This document shows positions 45,293 through 53,034 of a stretch of DNA of 58,218 bases, in pieces. The stretch comes from Castellaniella defragrans_A (lineage in GTDB: Bacteria > Pseudomonadota > Gammaproteobacteria > Burkholderiales > Burkholderiaceae_B). A model generated the notes under the pieces. That model saw nothing but the letters and a program-made list of their open reading frames with translations. It was not told the origin of the DNA and made no database searches. The position numbers were made by a program, and so were the translations under genes. The stretch's first letter is position 1; each line of letters starts with the position of its first letter. The stretch is from NCBI RefSeq assembly GCF_040394755.1, contig NZ_JBEBRQ010000015.1. One strand, 5' to 3'.

Positions 45293-46903
45293 ATGCGACG
45301 TAAACATTGGGTGCTGGCGTGCTTTTTGATCGGCGTGCCGATTTTTCTCACCAATTGCATCCATATCGCCTGCATGACGGGGGTGACATGCGTGCCGTAT
45401 GTGGGGCCGCCCGAGTGGTACGAGAACCTGGCGGATCGAAATCGCGATAGGGCGCACAAGGCGTCGCTCAGTCCGTTACAGCGCGCTGTTCTCGATCGCA
45501 ATGTGGTACGTGTGGAGAAAATCCTGCGCGATGACCCGGATCAGGTTCGGGCCAAGACCCGCAGCGATGAGGCCCCGCTGTATCTGGCGGTGACAACCTG
45601 GCCGCCCAGTAAAAGGATTGTCGAACTGTTGCTTGAGGCGGGTGCCGAGGGTTTTGTTCCCCAGGGTGAGCAGTATGCTTTCGAGACACCATTCGGGCAT
45701 GTCATAAGCTTCGCGGACAACCCAGAAGTGGTCGAGGCGTTTTTGCGAACCGGTAAGCTGGATCCCTTGTCCGCCGAAGCGGTCGAATATCTCGAGTATT
45801 CGGTGAGGCACGACAGGGGGCGCGACTATCGTGATGATTCGCTGAACCGGGATTGGGCATTCGAACGGATGCTGGCCTACGGGGTGCCGTTGGAGAATGC
45901 ACCTGGGATACTGTTGGAAATAGTGGCCAGCGGTACGTTAGATACCCTGGAAAACGTATTGCAGCGATCGATCCCCCTGGACCAGGGCGAATGGCGCGAT
46001 GCATCGACCTCTGCATTGCACAAGGCGGTTTATGACTGCAAATTCGATATGGCCAACAGGCTGCTGGACGCGGGAGTCGTTATCGCCGATCGCAAAGGCT
46101 CCACAACCGGCCTGATCAGTAGCATTAGCAATCGTTGCGCGCGGGCATATGGCGACAAGCCATTTTCGGCGGACGAACAGGCAGCGCGGCGCGTGCTTCT
46201 GAGCAGGTTGGTGGCTGGCGGGGGGGACTTGAATGCATCCAACGATGCTTGCCCGGCCTGGCTAGGGGGCGAGAACACGAGTTGTCGGCTGCCTCGGGAC
46301 GATGTGCTTATCAAGGATTACCTGAAATTGGGAGCGGACCCTTACTGGCTCAATCCCAGACAGGAAAAAACCGCCTTGGGAATGGCTCTGAACGAATGCG
46401 ACTCCGTACGCGAGGGCGAGCAGGATAGGGTGGTCTTGCTGCTGGCGCAGCCCCCGCGCCGTGGCGAGCCGGCAACGACGGCCGGATTGAATAGGAGCCT
46501 GAGCGCGGTGTTCGGTGCGCAGTGTCCGCAGATGGCGCGCCTGGATGTGGCCGATCGCCTTATCGCCTACGGCGCGGATATCAATGCGTTTGATGACAGG
46601 GGCGATACCAATCTCGGCAAAGTCATGTTCTACAAAGATGATGCTGTCTACCAAACCGCGGCCAGTTACCTGCTTGCCAACGGAGCGCGCGTAGATGCGC
46701 CGGACGAATGGGGGCATACCGCCTTGTATTGGTTGCTGGATTACGATCATCCACGCATGGAACGGGTGTTGTGGCTGGCGCGACATGGCGCGCGGTTGCA
46801 GAACGTGATGAACCAGCCGGAGTTGCCGAAGTCGCTGATGGGGCCGAACAAGGCTGAGATCATAAGGCGAATCGAGGCGGCCGCTTTGTCGCCGCCGGAT
46901 TGA
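45293..46903 (+). CDS. Ankyrin-repeat probable lipoprotein
   Basis: This 536-residue exported protein has a signal of lipoprotein type (VLACFLIGVPIFLTNC). The mature part contains ankyrin-like repeats: SPLQRAVLDRNVVRVEKILRDDP, LYLAVTTWPPSKRIVELLLEAGAE, SALHKAVYDCKFDMANRLLDAG and WGHTALYWLLDYDHPRMERVLWLARHGA, with more degenerate units between. Ankyrin stacks bind protein partners. AAGGA lies about 10 bp before the ATG at 45293; a frame from 45230 adds an unlikely extension. No immunity-type neighbour or enzyme domain is visible. It resembles the ankyrin proteins often found near catalase or as type VI effector immunity proteins; the role is unassigned. Confidence 0.75.
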   Translation: MRRKHWVLACFLIGVPIFLTNCIHIACMTGVTCVPYVGPPEWYENLADRNRDRAHKASLSPLQRAVLDRNVVRVEKILRDDPDQVRAKTRSDEAPLYLAVTTWPPSKRIVELLLEAGAEGFVPQGEQYAFETPFGHVISFADNPEVVEAFLRTGKLDPLSAEAVEYLEYSVRHDRGRDYRDDSLNRDWAFERMLAYGVPLENAPGILLEIVASGTLDTLENVLQRSIPLDQGEWRDASTSALHKAVYDCKFDMANRLLDAGVVIADRKGSTTGLISSISNRCARAYGDKPFSADEQAARRVLLSRLVAGGGDLNASNDACPAWLGGENTSCRLPRDDVLIKDYLKLGADPYWLNPRQEKTALGMALNECDSVREGEQDRVVLLLAQPPRRGEPATTAGLNRSLSAVFGAQCPQMARLDVADRLIAYGADINAFDDRGDTNLGKVMFYKDDAVYQTAASYLLANGARVDAPDEWGHTALYWLLDYDHPRMERVLWLARHGARLQNVMNQPELPKSLMGPNKAEIIRRIEAAALSPPD

Positions 46904-47338
46904 GCGCCGAGGTATTTTCTATCGCATGAGTTGACTAGGCGGCCTGTGTGTATTGTCGAGAATCATTGGGTTACCCAAGGCATACATGGTTCTTTTGTCA
47001 TCGTGTCTATTTGCATGCGAGTTTCTGGAGGGGGGCGAAGGCCGGCCCGTCGCTGGCGCCATCCAGCCAGTCAACGCCTCATCCCGCGCCTGGCATCAGA
47101 AGTTCCAGACTTTATCTAAATGTTATTGATTCTTATTTGCGGTATACTTTTGTCAGGATGCTTTGTGCCAACGACATGGATGCGTCATTGAAAATCTTTT
47201 TGTGCGGGTCTGCCGTCTTGGCGCAAGCCAATGGCCCGAGAGCTTCCTGGTCATCCGGGGCACTTGCGGCGGCGGCGCTTCTCGTGTGAAAGGCCTGGCT
47301 GGGATTTCTACGCTATTTCAATTCAAGGAGCTCACGAT
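46904..47338. other. Intergenic region before tpx
   Basis: No gene is supported across this stretch; frames at 46948-47289 lack family resemblance. A Fur-box-like motif lies at 47118-47140. The tpx promoter should be within the last 200 bp. Confidence 0.35.
47118..47140. promoter_or_regulatory. Possible orphan Fur box upstream of tpx
   Basis: The complement reads GCAAATAAGAATCAATAACAT, similar to AAATAAGAATCATTATC-type Fur boxes that precede iron genes in this bacterial group. No iron gene follows; tpx starts about 200 bp downstream. Confidence 0.35.
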
Positions 47339-47845
47339 ATGTCTCAAGTCACTTTCCACGGCAACCCGGTTCAGGTCAAGGGTGCGTTGCCTGCGGTCGG
47401 TTCCGTTGCTCCCGAGTTCAAGCTGGTCGGCAAGGATCTGGCCGACGTCAGCCTGAGCGCCTGCCACTGCGCTAGCGAGCGCAAGGTGCTCAATATTTTC
47501 CCCAGTATCGATACCGGTGTGTGTGCTGCCTCGGTGCGTCGATTCAACGAGTTGGCCGCAAGCATGGCCAATACGCAAGTATTGTGCATTTCCGCTGATT
47601 TGCCGTTTGCGCAGGCACGTTTTTGCGGAGCCGAGGGCATCGACAAGGTCACCATGCTCTCGACCATGCGCGGGTACAAGTTTCTGGAAGACTATGGCGT
47701 AGCCATCGCCGATGGTCCGCTGGCTGGCTTGGCTGCGCGGGCAGTGGTGGTGCTTGATGTCGACAATAAGGTCCTATATGCCCAGTTGGTAGAGGAAATA
47801 GGCGACGAGCCTGATTACAATGCGGCGCTGAAAGCGTTGGGTTGA
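47339..47845 (+). CDS. tpx: Thiol peroxidase Tpx
   Basis: Tpx is a 168-residue atypical two-Cys peroxiredoxin that reduces hydroperoxides with thioredoxin. The peroxidatic site is NIFPSIDTGVCAASVRRFNE, with Thr and Cys placed as in Escherichia coli Tpx. The resolving Cys is in ARFCGAEG. The usual N-terminus VTFHGNPVQVKG and the C-terminal DEPDYNAALKAL are present. AAGGAG lies 8 bp before the ATG at 47339; the longer frame from 47231 has no support. It is likely core chromosome and marks the left edge of the mosaic region. Confidence 0.95.
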   Translation: MSQVTFHGNPVQVKGALPAVGSVAPEFKLVGKDLADVSLSACHCASERKVLNIFPSIDTGVCAASVRRFNELAASMANTQVLCISADLPFAQARFCGAEGIDKVTMLSTMRGYKFLEDYGVAIADGPLAGLAARAVVVLDVDNKVLYAQLVEEIGDEPDYNAALKALG

Positions 47846-47898
47846 TCTGATAAGCCAGTGGCGTGGCTGGTCGGTAATGCGAGGGAATCTATGAACCC

Positions 47899-48362
47899 CT
47901 ACCGCAAGGTTGAGGTTGACGCGCTGTTGCGCAACTCATTTTTGGCGCCATTTTCTAGGGCTTGCACTGGCGATAGGATCTCAAATCCCCAGTCGGCTGG
48001 TGGAAGCTCCAGCAAGTCCTTGTCGCCACTGACCAGCCATTCGGCCTTGCTGTGCAAGGCGGTATGGAGAAACATATCGTTATCGGAATCTCGGCTGTAT
48101 GCGGGCCTGGGCGGTGCAGGCAGATCAACCCACTGAGCGATTCAGAAAAGTCATGCAATAGCATGCGGCGGCGCTCAATGTGCAGATAGCGATCAAACTT
48201 GGGGCGCCAGAGTCTGGTTTCGAGCTCTTGGAATGTTTCTCGTGAGAACACCAACGTAGCATGTTGCAGCAGGCAATCCACGATTTGCGCGGGGGCAGAC
48301 CGAGGCGATAGTGCGGCACTGATCAAGACGTTGGTGTCGACCACGACGCGGTTAATCTTCAT
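47899..48362 (-). pseudogene. Frameshifted PIN-domain toxin
   Basis: PIN-domain toxins cut RNA with a cluster of acidic residues. The N-terminal part (RVVVDTNVLISAALSPRS, SRETFQELETRLWRPKF) reads from ATG 48362. After about 48134-48141 the frame is wrong. In the next frame it continues QWVDLPAPPRPAYSRDSDND, FLHTALHSKAEWLVSGDKDL to a TAG at 47899. Loss of one G in the GAATCGCTCAG segment (expected GAATCGGCTCAG) explains it. All acidic positions survive but are split between frames, so the toxin is dead unless the sequence has an error. Its antitoxin is reduced to a C-terminal stub directly upstream. Confidence 0.8.
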
Positions 48363-48446
48363 CGGCCAGAACCTGTTCCAGCTTCTCGTCTGTCAAACCT
48401 TTTGCAACTGCTTCTTCGGAGCTTTCCTTCAAGGCCGACAGGCCGC
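48352..48446 (-). pseudogene. C-terminal stub of the PIN toxin's antitoxin
   Basis: The minus-strand frame ending at TAA 48352-48354 reads GLSALKESSEEAVAKGLTDE, then KLEQVLADED. This overlaps the PIN toxin ATG by 11 bp as in an antitoxin-toxin operon. Homology stops near 48446, where plus-strand antitoxin sequence begins, so the N-terminal DNA-binding half is lost. Confidence 0.55.
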
Positions 48447-48448
48447 GG

Positions 48449-48622
48449 ATGAAACGCGCCCACGAAGCCGCCGCCTACGATGCGTGGTTCCGTGCCCAGG
48501 TCGATGCCGGCATCAAAGAGGTCGGCTATCCGGCTACGCAATGGGTAAGCCTCGAGGATTCGATGGCCCGGATGTATAAGCACCTGGACGAGCTGGAAGC
48601 CTGCGCCAAGGGCAGAAAGTGA
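48449..48622 (+). pseudogene. 5'-truncated RHH-type antitoxin fragment (ParD/CopG-like)
   Basis: The plus-strand frame reads HEAAAYDAWFRAQVDAGIKE and VSLEDSMARMYKHLDELEAC to TGA 48622. This resembles the C-terminal toxin-binding tail of CopG/ParD-like antitoxins. No ribbon-helix-helix DNA-binding part precedes it; upstream sequence belongs to the opposite-strand PIN antitoxin stub. Its TGA overlaps the GTG of the ParE-like gene (GTGA), the usual operon spacing. It may still bind toxin if translated from the ATG at 48451. Confidence 0.55.
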
Positions 48623-48780
48623 GACTCAAATGGTTGCCCGTGGCCGATGACACGCGGGGTGTCCGGCTTGGGTGCATCGTGCAAGACAGCATCCAGGCGG
48701 CGCGGGATGTCGCCGTGCAGATCAAGCGCCAGACCCGCCAGCTTGTCCAGTTCCCGGAGTTGGGCCGCATTCGTGATTGT
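48619..48780 (+). pseudogene. parE: Truncated ParE/RelE-family toxin
   Basis: From GTG 48619 the frame reads MRLKWLPVADD, then IVQDSIQAARDVAVQIKRQT and RQLVQFPELGR, the N-terminal strand and helical hairpin of ParE-like gyrase toxins. After FPELGR (about 48767) the sequence no longer matches; the C-terminal strands with the toxic surface are missing, and the open frame runs on into antisense VapC sequence. Part of the first helix (DTRGVRLG) also looks altered. Confidence 0.6.
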
Positions 48781-48831
48781 CACCCGCCAGCCATATGTGG
48801 GAGTCAACAGCTTCATGCCGCCAAAAATTTG

Positions 48832-49002
48832 TCAGGTCCCGACATCGGGGCCAGGGATCAGCAACTCGGTGTAGATCACCAGATTGATATGCAAGGGCGC
48901 TTGTTCGCTGCAACGCTGGATCTGATCCACCGACCACTCGTGCAAGCGACTGTCCGGGTCCATGCAGTCGATCCAGATATTGGTATCGACCAGAAAGCCC
49001 GT
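48832..49002 (-). pseudogene. vapC: VapC PIN-domain toxin, start codon lost and 3'-truncated
   Basis: Reading on the minus strand from 49002, the frame gives GFLVDTNIWIDCMDPDSR, HEWSVDQIQRCSEQ and INLVIYTELLIPGPD, then stops (TGA 48832-48834). This is the front third of a VapC ribonuclease. Where ATG should begin the gene there is ACG (49000-49002), and no other usual start lies between there and the vapB stop. The second half of the PIN domain is missing. The toxin is inactive, leaving an orphan VapB. Confidence 0.75.
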
Positions 49003-49026
49003 TGAGCCATCATACTGGGATATAGA

Positions 49027-49290
49027 TCAAACATCGCTGTCGTCAGGACGCAGGAACGCCATGACGGCTTCGCTGTCCATCTGCTTGAACGGTTGATCCA
49101 GGATCGAGCGCACTCTGGCGGCAGCCGCGCGCAGTGTCTTGCGCCGATCGCCTGTTCCCGTGCCAACCTTCTGGATGATGATGATTTTCCCACCTTCCAG
49201 CGCGAAAGATACCTGGCTACCCGGCAGAATGCCGGTGGCGTCACGTAGACGCTTGGGGATGGTGATCTGCCCTTTTTCGGTCACTCGCAT
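49027..49290 (-). CDS. vapB: VapB-like antitoxin, AbrB/SpoVT fold
   Basis: This 87-residue protein begins MRVTEKGQITIPKRLRDATG, the swapped-hairpin AbrB DNA-binding domain. SFALEGGKIIIIQK completes the barrel, and the tail DQPFKQMDSEAVMAFLRPDD would bind the toxin. It normally represses its own operon and neutralises VapC. The vapC gene downstream is broken, so it is now an orphan; it might still repress its promoter or protect against related toxins. Confidence 0.85.
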   Translation of the reverse strand: MRVTEKGQITIPKRLRDATGILPGSQVSFALEGGKIIIIQKVGTGTGDRRKTLRAAAARVRSILDQPFKQMDSEAVMAFLRPDDSDV

Positions 49291-49827
49291 GGCTGGATTT
49301 CCATTGAGTAAGAATGACTAGTTGGAATCCTACCTCGCCGGGCGCCTGGCGTACAACGTCGACCGGCTGTCCACCAGCATCCAGTGACTTCTACTGGCGT
49401 CTATATATCCTGCCAAGCCGCATCAGTCGTCATCGCTGAGGCAGATGTCTTGCATACCGGGCATTTATATTTTGCACAGACCGGACATTCTCACGTTGCG
49501 CCAACGGCATTTCTATTTGGCCTCGACACTGTCATCCTCGTCAGTGGAGGAAATTCACTGGTGGTAGAATGACGCGGCCATTCCAACTCGTTGTAATTCA
49601 TGAGAAAGCAAGCGCCATGAAGCCAGGGTGGTTTCAGGTCGCACCTGACGAATGTGCCGCCACTATCCGTGACTTCGCAAGGACGATCGAAGACGGTTGG
49701 TTGACGATCCCCGTGACATGCATCGTCTTGGGCGCAAGACGACGGACACTGCCCTCCGGTTTGTGGCCCTGTCGACGGAAATGACAAATTCCGCTGGATA
49801 GGCAGTGGAATTGCTGGAGTTTATCCC
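49291..49827. other. Region with gene tail, repeat copy 1 and no clear gene
   Basis: At 49323-49383 a plus-strand frame reads LESYLAGRLAYNVDRLSTSI and stops, probably the tail of a lost gene. Repeat copy 1 follows (49351-49457). A 71-codon frame at 49569-49784 (KPGWFQVAPDECAATIRDFA) looks somewhat coding-like but has no recognised relative. Confidence 0.4.
49351..49457. repeat. 107-bp direct repeat, copy 1
   Basis: This segment begins GTACAACGTCGACCGGCTGT and ends GATGTCTTGCATAC. It matches 52928-53034 in the same orientation with roughly nine to ten mismatches by eye. It contains a short hairpin CCAGTG-ACTTC-TACTGG with one G-T pair. It carries convergent gene tails: DRLSTSIQ-stop on the plus strand and MQDICLSDDD-stop on the minus strand. 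Confidence 0.85.
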
Positions 49828-50187
49828 TTGCATAACATCCGAGAGAGCGGGCAGCAGGAGGAGCGAAAGGAGCAGACCGGCACCGTATCCGGCCCTGACG
49901 GCCTGATGGTGTTCGACGGCTTGTGCAATTTTTGCTCTGCGCCTTTCTTCGATCGCGGGCGGCCGCCCGAAGCGAGCGTTGCGGTGATTGCGATTCTGCG
50001 ACGCTTGCCGCGCCCATGGCGGTGGCTGACGATGCTGCGCGTTGTTCCTCGCCCGCTTCGCGACGCGGCCTATCGCATGGTGGCGCGCAACCGGTATCGC
50101 CTGCTCGAACGGCGGGAGGCCTGCATGGTTCCTCCATCACATTTGCGGGCGCGTTTCATCGATGACATTTCACCGGACGAACCATGA
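49828..50187 (+). CDS. DCC-family (DUF393) thiol-oxidoreductase-like protein, internally shortened
   Basis: DCC proteins carry a thioredoxin-like DGxCxxC site. This 119-residue product has VFDGLCNFCSAPF and the typical ending LRRLPRPWRWLTMLRVVPRPL, AAYRMVARNRYRLLERREAC. Between them about 45 residues expected in the family are absent and the join (DRGRPPEASVAVIAI) looks unnatural, so an internal deletion is likely and the fold is doubtful. Its stop overlaps the next gene (ATGA at 50184-50187), so it still serves as the upstream member of a two-gene unit. Confidence 0.65.
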   Translation: MHNIRESGQQEERKEQTGTVSGPDGLMVFDGLCNFCSAPFFDRGRPPEASVAVIAILRRLPRPWRWLTMLRVVPRPLRDAAYRMVARNRYRLLERREACMVPPSHLRARFIDDISPDEP

Positions 50188-51866
50188 AGCGCGTCGTCCT
50201 CATCGGTGCGACCGGCACCTTCGGCAGCCGGCTTGCCGCCATGCTGGCCGGATTCCCCGGGATCGAACTGGTGCTCGCCGCGCGGCGACAGGGCGCGCTG
50301 GAAACGCTGCGCAGGTCGCTTGATGAACAGGGCGTGGTGGCGCACGTCCTTACCCGGCAGTTTGACAGATCGCGGCCCGACGAATTGGCGGAACTTTCCC
50401 CCTGGCTCGTGATCGATGCCGCCGGCCCGTTTCAGGACAGCGACTATGGTCTCGCGCTCGCTGCCGTCCGGCTGGGTGCGCATTATGTCGATCTCGCCGA
50501 TGGACGCGACTATGTCGCCGGCTTCGTGAGTGCGCTGGATGGCGCCGCACGTGAGGCAGATGTGTTTGCAGTGACTGCCGCCAGTTCCACGCCCGCATTG
50601 TCTCACGCTGCACTGAAGCCGCTGGTGGAGGGATGGCGACAAATCGATGATGTCGTGGTGGCGATCTCGCCCGGCGCACGCGCGCCGCGTGGCCTGTCCG
50701 TTGTGGAGGCCATCCTGTCTTATGTCGGGCGGCCCGTTCGTATCTTCTCCGGGAGCACCTGGCGGACCATGCCGGGCTGGTCGGGCCTGCGCGTCCTGCA
50801 TATGCCGGGCCTTGGCAAGCGGTTCGTGTCGATCTGCGAGACGCCCGACCTCGATCTTCTGCCGGAACGTTTCCCCATTCGCCGCGATGCGCTTTTCATG
50901 GCCGGGCTCGAGGTGCCGATCATGCATTTCGGCCTCGTGCTGCTTAGCCTGCCGGTGCGCTGGGGGCTTCTGTCTTCCCTGAGACCGTTCGCCAGACCCT
51001 TGCGGGCGCTCTCCGACATTTTTTCGCTGTTTGGGACGGACCGCGGAGGCATGACTGTCGACGCCATAGGCCGCGACGCTGAAAATCGTCCTGCTCATGC
51101 ACAATGGGCGTTGTGGGCGCAAGCCAATGCAGGGCCACATACGCCGGCCGCTCCGGCTGCCGCCATGGTTCGTGCGCTGCTCGATGGGCGCGAGACGCGG
51201 CGGGGTGCGGTGGCCTGTGCCGGAATGCTGGAGCTCGGCGATGTCATGCGCGAGCTCGCGGATCTGCCGATCCATACCCGTACCAATGACAGCCTGCCGG
51301 AAAGCCCTATCCTGTTCGAACGCCTTCTCGGCCGCAGATGGCATGCGCTTCCGGCGTCGGTGCGGGCGGTGCATGGCGGCGGCCGGCTTTCTGCCTCTGG
51401 CTGTGCGATTACCCGCATTGGTGCAAGCCTCCCGGCCCGGCTGCTGCGGTGGCTGCTCGGGCTGTCTCGGTCGGGAAGGCATGAGGCGTCCGTCACGCTG
51501 GAATCTACCCCCGATGGAGAGCGGTGGACGCGCCGTTTCGGCAGCGCGCAATTTGCCTCGCTGTTGACCGATACGAAGCGGGATCGGATCGGCCTGTTCG
51601 AAGAGCGCTTCGGCCCGCTTCGGTTCACCTTCGATCTGCGCGCCACGTCTGACGGCGTGAGCTGGGAGCTCCGCGCCTGGAGCGTTGCAGGTTTGCCCCT
51701 ACCCATGCGGCTGGCACCACGCGTCAGAGCCGGCGCCGAGGATACGAACGGGCTTTACCGCTTTCGTGTCGTGGTCGCTCACCGATGGGTCGGACTGTTG
51801 TTTGCTTATCGCGGAACGCTTGTCCCGGCCTCCTCGCCGAGCGGAGCTATGGTCGGAAATGGGTGA
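50184..51866 (+). CDS. NAD(P)-binding saccharopine dehydrogenase-like protein with DUF4166 domain
   Basis: This 560-residue protein has an N-terminal Rossmann fold with MKRVVLIGATGTFGSRLAAML (GxTGxxG type). WLVIDAAGPFQDSDYGLALAAV and GAHYVDLADGRDYVAGF, typical of the saccharopine-dehydrogenase-like NADP-binding family, follow. The C-terminal 180 residues (LFERLLGRRWHALPASVRAVHGG to VVVAHRWVGLLFAYRGTL) match DUF4166. The pair DCC protein plus SDR/DUF4166 protein is a recurring gene neighbourhood. The substrate is unknown. It lies between the two repeat copies and may be cargo of a mobile segment. Confidence 0.85.
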   Translation: MKRVVLIGATGTFGSRLAAMLAGFPGIELVLAARRQGALETLRRSLDEQGVVAHVLTRQFDRSRPDELAELSPWLVIDAAGPFQDSDYGLALAAVRLGAHYVDLADGRDYVAGFVSALDGAAREADVFAVTAASSTPALSHAALKPLVEGWRQIDDVVVAISPGARAPRGLSVVEAILSYVGRPVRIFSGSTWRTMPGWSGLRVLHMPGLGKRFVSICETPDLDLLPERFPIRRDALFMAGLEVPIMHFGLVLLSLPVRWGLLSSLRPFARPLRALSDIFSLFGTDRGGMTVDAIGRDAENRPAHAQWALWAQANAGPHTPAAPAAAMVRALLDGRETRRGAVACAGMLELGDVMRELADLPIHTRTNDSLPESPILFERLLGRRWHALPASVRAVHGGGRLSASGCAITRIGASLPARLLRWLLGLSRSGRHEASVTLESTPDGERWTRRFGSAQFASLLTDTKRDRIGLFEERFGPLRFTFDLRATSDGVSWELRAWSVAGLPLPMRLAPRVRAGAEDTNGLYRFRVVVAHRWVGLLFAYRGTLVPASSPSGAMVGNG

Positions 51867-52360
51867 TGAGGCCGATCAGGCGGCGCGGTGGTGTGGTGCT
51901 GCCGAGTCGGCGACACCACGCATACCATCAAGCGATTTCGAGCGCCATGGGAGTGTCTGCGAGATGCCCTCCACTGATCGTTTCTGCCTGGCAGTGTTTT
52001 GGCAATGCATCCTCAAGTGAATGTCCACCTGCAATGATCTGAACAACTGCTTCCAAATTGGAAACGTGATCCTGGATCGGCTCTTATCTCATTGATTTTA
52101 AATATAATGTCAATTAAAAAATGATTGATTGTGGACTAACTCTAAATCAACACCACGATATCGGCTTCTGAGTTCGTCCATATTGAGCTAATGACGTCTG
52201 GAGACATCCATGTTTTTCTGTCTTCAATGCATCATAATGCTCGGCATTAATATAGCCCGCCCCATGGGTCCAGTTCAACTGATTACGCTGTGGCATGTTC
52301 CGTGCGCGATTACTTAAAACTGGCATTGCCTTCGCGTTAAGACAACCGCTTTTGGCTCTT
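51867..52360. other. AT-rich gap before yoeB
   Basis: This stretch is markedly AT-rich around 52080-52140 (TTTTAAATATAATGTCAATTAAAAAATG). A 49-codon minus-strand frame at 52147-52296 (MPQRNQLNWTHGAGYINAEH start) lies downstream of yoeB and looks like a gene fragment, but I cannot place it. No other gene is supported. Confidence 0.4.
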
Positions 52361-52615
52361 TCAGTAGTGGTAACGGCAAGCCGCGATCAGCAATGCATCA
52401 TCTGTGACCGAGTATACAAGCCGATGCTCCGCCGTGATCCGTCTCGACCAGAAGCCCGCCAAGCTGTGGCGAAGTGGTTCGGGCTTTCCTTTGCCCTCGA
52501 AAGGGGTGCGACTGGCTTCTTTGATCAGTTCGTTGATCTTTTTTACCATGCGCTTGTCGGCGTCTTGCCAGTATAGATAATCGTCCCAGGCCTGTTCGGA
52601 CCAGATCAGCCTCAT
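52361..52615 (-). CDS. yoeB: YoeB/Txe-family mRNA interferase toxin
   Basis: This 84-residue RelE-superfamily toxin cleaves mRNA at the ribosome. It has RLIWSEQAWDDYLYWQDADKR, INELIKEASRTPFEGKGKPE, PLRHSLAGFWSRRITAEHRL and the C-terminal CRYHY, so the catalytic Glu (FEGKGKPE), Arg (SRRI) and terminal His-Tyr are all present. It overlaps the yefM stop by 4 bp. It looks intact and functional. Confidence 0.93.
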   Translation of the reverse strand: MRLIWSEQAWDDYLYWQDADKRMVKKINELIKEASRTPFEGKGKPEPLRHSLAGFWSRRITAEHRLVYSVTDDALLIAACRYHY

Positions 52616-52863
52616 TCGGCCAAGCTCCGTTCAACGCCACTGCCACGCTTGAGGTTGTCGATGGAGTCCATCAGGTGGCGGGCATTGGCTGGGGAGCGCA
52701 GCAGATAGGCGGTTTCCTCCAGTGCGTTGAATTCTTCGAGGGACATCAACACGCAGGCCTCGCCATTCTGGCGAGTAATCAGAATGGGGGCACGATCCTC
52801 GACGGCCTTCATCATAGTGCTCGACAGGTTTTGTCGGGCTTCGGTGTAACTGATGGTGCGCAT
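52612..52863 (-). CDS. yefM: YefM/Phd-family antitoxin
   Basis: This 83-residue antitoxin begins MRTISYTEARQNLSSTMMKA and has RAPILITRQNGEACVLMSLEEF, the Phd/YefM DNA-binding and dimer fold. Its C-terminal tail (SPANARHLMDSIDNLKRG) wraps the toxin. It represses its own promoter, likely together with YoeB. This is the only toxin-antitoxin pair in the window that appears complete, placed just inside repeat copy 2. Confidence 0.93.
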   Translation of the reverse strand: MRTISYTEARQNLSSTMMKAVEDRAPILITRQNGEACVLMSLEEFNALEETAYLLRSPANARHLMDSIDNLKRGSGVERSLAE

Positions 52864-52927
52864 GGTCTATCTCTAATGTTTAATGTACAGTCCATTGTAC
52901 AGGTTATAAGGTGAGAACACCAGAAGC

Positions 52928-53034
52928 GTACAACGTCGACCGGCTGTCCACCCGCATCCAGTGACTTCCACTGGCATCCATGTATCCCGCCAAGCAGTAT
53001 CAGTCGTCGTCGCTGAGGCAGATGTCTTGCATAC
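52928..53034. repeat. 107-bp direct repeat, copy 2
   Basis: Same orientation as copy 1, about 3.58 kb away. The internal hairpin is perfect here (CCAGTG-ACTTC-CACTGG at 52969-52985). Its right boundary falls where YhaV homology is interrupted, and its left boundary lies about 65 bp upstream of yefM. Confidence 0.85.

Noticed and set aside
48526..48816. Minus-strand frame starting MKLLTPTYGW over the ParE region
   Set aside because: The opposite strand reads a recognisable ParE helical hairpin. The minus frame has no family match and crosses the antitoxin fragment.
49351..49457. Repeat as an integron attC site
   Set aside because: The required RYYYAAC and GTTRRRY core sites are not present at the ends, and no integrase is in the window.
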